NCBI GenBank assembly: GCA_016713985.1
Contig: JADJOD010000018.1
Coordinates: forward strand, 62,001 to 126,000
DNA from: Lewinellaceae bacterium
Lineage (GTDB): Bacteria; Bacteroidota; Bacteroidia; Chitinophagales; Saprospiraceae
DNA: 64,000 bases
Reading direction: 5' to 3'
Positions 62,185 through 64,000 of the stretch are shown here, one piece after another (the stretch's first letter is position 1; each line of letters begins with the position of its first letter). Below the pieces are notes generated by a model that saw only the letters and a list, made by a program, of their open reading frames with translations, did not search any database and was not told the DNA's origin. Both the position numbers and the translations under genes were made by a program.

Positions 62185-62889
62185 TCAATTCCTCTCCTGT
62201 ACTTTTTTATTCGATTGCACGTCCACGACGCCGTCCGTTTTTTTCAATATTTCGATCAGCGTTTTTTCTTCCACCTGCGTGCCGTCGTAAGTGAGGAGCC
62301 AGATATTGTCTTCCGAAAGCCGCCGAACGAGCCGGATCCGGATGTCCGAAAATTGTGCGATCCAGTTCCCCGCGTTCAGTTCGGGTTTTAGCCGCACGAT
62401 GAGTTCCCGTTTGGAAGCGTCTGGAATCTCGTTGGGGTTGACGCCCCGTTTTACGGCGATACCGTGGGCTTCTGCGAGGTCTTTGAGCAGATTTTCCAGT
62501 TCGAGCAGGGGGGCAGGGCGGTCGACGGAGCCTTTTACCTGTTTGACGTTTTTTCCGTCGAAGGCGGTCAGGGTTACGTAGGGCGCATCGGCGATGTGGG
62601 TTTCCACGTGGTCCGGGTATTGCCAGAGGTTGACGTCTTTGACCTTGGTTTTCAGGCGTTTGAGTTCGTCGGCTGTGAGTTGGAAAGAATCTTTTCCGAT
62701 CTTTTCCGTAAACCGGATGCCTTCGAAGTGCACCCACCCGTCGTTTTGTACGATTAGTTTAAAAACGGGACAAAAGCCGAAGCAGGAACCCGATTCGATG
62801 GCGACAAGGTGTTGTACCTTGTGTGTTTTGCCGCATTTGCCGGCGGACATGAGCATCAGGGTTGCGAGTGTAAACAGGAATGTTTTCAT
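62185..62889 (-). CDS. DUF6438-domain exported protein
   Basis: A 234-residue exported protein with signal MKTFLFTLATLMLMSAGKCG. The DUF6438-like segment reads SGSCFGFCPVFKLIVQNDGW, then FEGIRFTEKIGKDSFQLTADEL. The second half (ELIVRLKPELNAGNWIAQFS, VRRLSEDNIWLLTYDGTQVE) is a small alpha/beta domain. Two Cys in CFGFC are conserved in the family. Function unknown. The upstream ATG (28 codons earlier) is less likely because the signal peptide then lies inside. Confidence 0.78.
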   Translation of the reverse strand: MKTFLFTLATLMLMSAGKCGKTHKVQHLVAIESGSCFGFCPVFKLIVQNDGWVHFEGIRFTEKIGKDSFQLTADELKRLKTKVKDVNLWQYPDHVETHIADAPYVTLTAFDGKNVKQVKGSVDRPAPLLELENLLKDLAEAHGIAVKRGVNPNEIPDASKRELIVRLKPELNAGNWIAQFSDIRIRLVRRLSEDNIWLLTYDGTQVEEKTLIEILKKTDGVVDVQSNKKVQERN

Positions 62890-62985
62890 GGTGTTTGCCG
62901 ATTTGTTAAAAAATGATGTTGCCGATTCGTAAAAAACATAGCCGGTCTGTTCCCGTGATTTCCATTTGATCACTTGTTTTTCTGC

Positions 62986-64000
62986 CTATTCCATCGCCTG
63001 CTCCAGGTCTCCGATGATATCTTCCACCGCCTCAATGCCCACCGACACCCTTATCATGCCGTCCGTAATGCCGTTTTGTTCGCGGATTTCCTTCGCTACG
63101 TTCAGGTGCGACGAAGACGCCGGGTGCAGAAGGAGGGTGTCCACGTCGCCGAGGGTGGGGGCAATGGTACAGAACCGGACCCGATTCATACAGCGGATAC
63201 CCGCTTCGAGGCCACCTTTTAATTCAAAACTCAACATGCCGCCAAATCCGCTGCGCATCTGGCGCGACGCGAGTGTATGATCGGGATGGGAGCTCAGGCC
63301 GGGGTAGTTGACCCGTTCCACAGCCGGGTGTTTTTCCAGAAATTCGGCCAGCGCGAGCGCGTTGGCGCAATGCCGTTGCATCCGCAGGGCCAGCGTTTTT
63401 ATACCGTTGTGGGTGAGCCAGGCCTCGAACGGAGAGCAGTTGGTGCCGGCGAGTTTCATCGCGCGCCACACGTGTTTGCGCATTCGTTCCTTGTCTGAGT
63501 CGACGATGACGCCGGCGATGGAGTTGCCGTGGCCGTTGAGGTACTTGGTGGTGGAATGTATGATAAAATCCACGCCGTGTGCAAACGGTTGCTGAAGCAG
63601 GGGTGTGGGAAAAGTATTGTCGATGGCGCAGAGCACGCCGTGGCGGTGGGCGAGGTCGGCAAGCGCGCGGATATCGACGCAGGCGAGGGTGGGGTTGGCG
63701 GGTGTCTCGCAATACAGCAGCCGTATGTTTTTATCCTGCCGCAGCAAATCTTCCACCCGGTTCAGGTCGCGCAGGTCGGTCATGGCCGTTTCCACGCCAA
63801 ACTGGCCGAATATCGCGGTCAGCAATTCGGTGGTGCCTCCGTATAAGTTGCCTTGTGTCAGCACTTTATCTCCGCTTTTTAATACACCCAACAGCAGGGT
63901 CGAAATGGCCGACATGCCGCTGGACGTCATCACGGCTTGCGCTTCCAGGCCAAGGCCATGGGTTTCGAGTCCGGCAATTTTTGCCGCCACCATATCCACG
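62986..64000 (-). CDS. Cystathionine gamma-synthase/lyase-type PLP enzyme (5' end cut by window)
   Basis: The visible 337 codons are the bulk of a Cys/Met-metabolism PLP enzyme; the first codons lie past 64000. The PLP-binding region is DFIIHSTTKYLNGHGNSIAG with Lys as Schiff base. Other motifs: MTSSGMSAISTLLLGVLKSG, GNLYGGTTELLTAIF, RLLYCETPANPTLACVDIRA, LCAIDNTFPTPLLQQP, RVNYPGLSSHPDH and the C-terminal LLLHPASSSHLN, then IRVSVGIEAVEDIIGDLEQA. The fold could be gamma-synthase, gamma-lyase or methionine gamma-lyase; these cannot be separated from this part alone. Confidence 0.9.
   Translation of the reverse strand, partial: VDMVAAKIAGLETHGLGLEAQAVMTSSGMSAISTLLLGVLKSGDKVLTQGNLYGGTTELLTAIFGQFGVETAMTDLRDLNRVEDLLRQDKNIRLLYCETPANPTLACVDIRALADLAHRHGVLCAIDNTFPTPLLQQPFAHGVDFIIHSTTKYLNGHGNSIAGVIVDSDKERMRKHVWRAMKLAGTNCSPFEAWLTHNGIKTLALRMQRHCANALALAEFLEKHPAVERVNYPGLSSHPDHTLASRQMRSGFGGMLSFELKGGLEAGIRCMNRVRFCTIAPTLGDVDTLLLHPASSSHLNVAKEIREQNGITDGMIRVSVGIEAVEDIIGDLEQAME

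Overview
The window comes from a Bacteroidota chromosome, most plausibly a Saprospiraceae-like (Saprospiria/Chitinophagia grade) gliding or T9SS-secreting bacterium; the family-level placement is inference. Supporting signs are a giant SprA type IX translocon gene, three proteins with a type IX C-terminal sorting domain, two SusC/SusD pairs, promoters of the Bacteroidota type (TTTG-N19-TAnnTTTG), no clear Shine-Dalgarno sequences and a tRNA-Leu without encoded CCA. No rRNA, CRISPR array, prophage or complete insertion sequence was seen.

Layout. 0-13.3 kb: AraC regulator, DUF2480-scpB, a PhoD-like phosphatase, an OmpA/PD40 protein and a di-haem peroxidase. A blaI-M56 signalling pair follows, flanked by two related surface-protein genes, then a DODA-type dioxygenase and a small AT-rich two-gene island. 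13.3-28 kb: uvrC, sprA, ruvA, a thioredoxin, a T9SS cargo protein and lon, all on the minus strand. 28-38.2 kb: two tandem SusC/SusD transporters. 38.4-47.2 kb: pdxH, a LysM protein, ruvC, a 3-hydroxyacyl-CoA dehydrogenase/thioesterase pair, a TolC-type channel, a TPR adenylate cyclase and clpX. 47.3-57.7 kb: clpP, two T9SS cargo genes, trigger factor, tRNA-Leu and a relA/spoT homologue. 58-64 kb: a minus-strand group of exported proteins with a divergent XRE regulator, a GT87/GtrA membrane pair, a DUF6438 protein and a Cys/Met-metabolism PLP enzyme cut by the window end.

The most interesting structure is at the level of repeats. uvrC carries, inside its coding sequence, an array of five 20-bp palindromes (period 33 bp, encoding repeats of an 11-residue peptide). 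The dioxygenase gene carries a different short palindromic insertion encoding PAFAKATAGK. Both look like protein-coding palindromic mobile elements comparable in principle to the Rickettsia palindromic elements. Several intergenic inverted-repeat elements (6.95, 39.15 and 57.9 kb) and low-complexity GGCAGT/AGCAGT tracts (15.3, 43.7 and 57.7 kb) add to this.

Other candidates are the AT-rich operon at 12.36-13.26 kb (an unknown 88-residue protein plus a TIR/deoxyribosyltransferase-like protein, possibly an immune effector) and the operon at 58-60 kb (a Cys-rich exported peptide, a lipoprotein and a six-bladed propeller next to an XRE regulator with a palindromic site). The M56 peptidase is fused to a GldM C-terminal-like region.

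Caution: at least eight genes, including clpX and the relA/spoT homologue, contain apparent small indels or a stop, mostly at homopolymers. This fits uncorrected long-read assembly errors better than mass pseudogenisation, so such genes are annotated as single loci with the lesion described.
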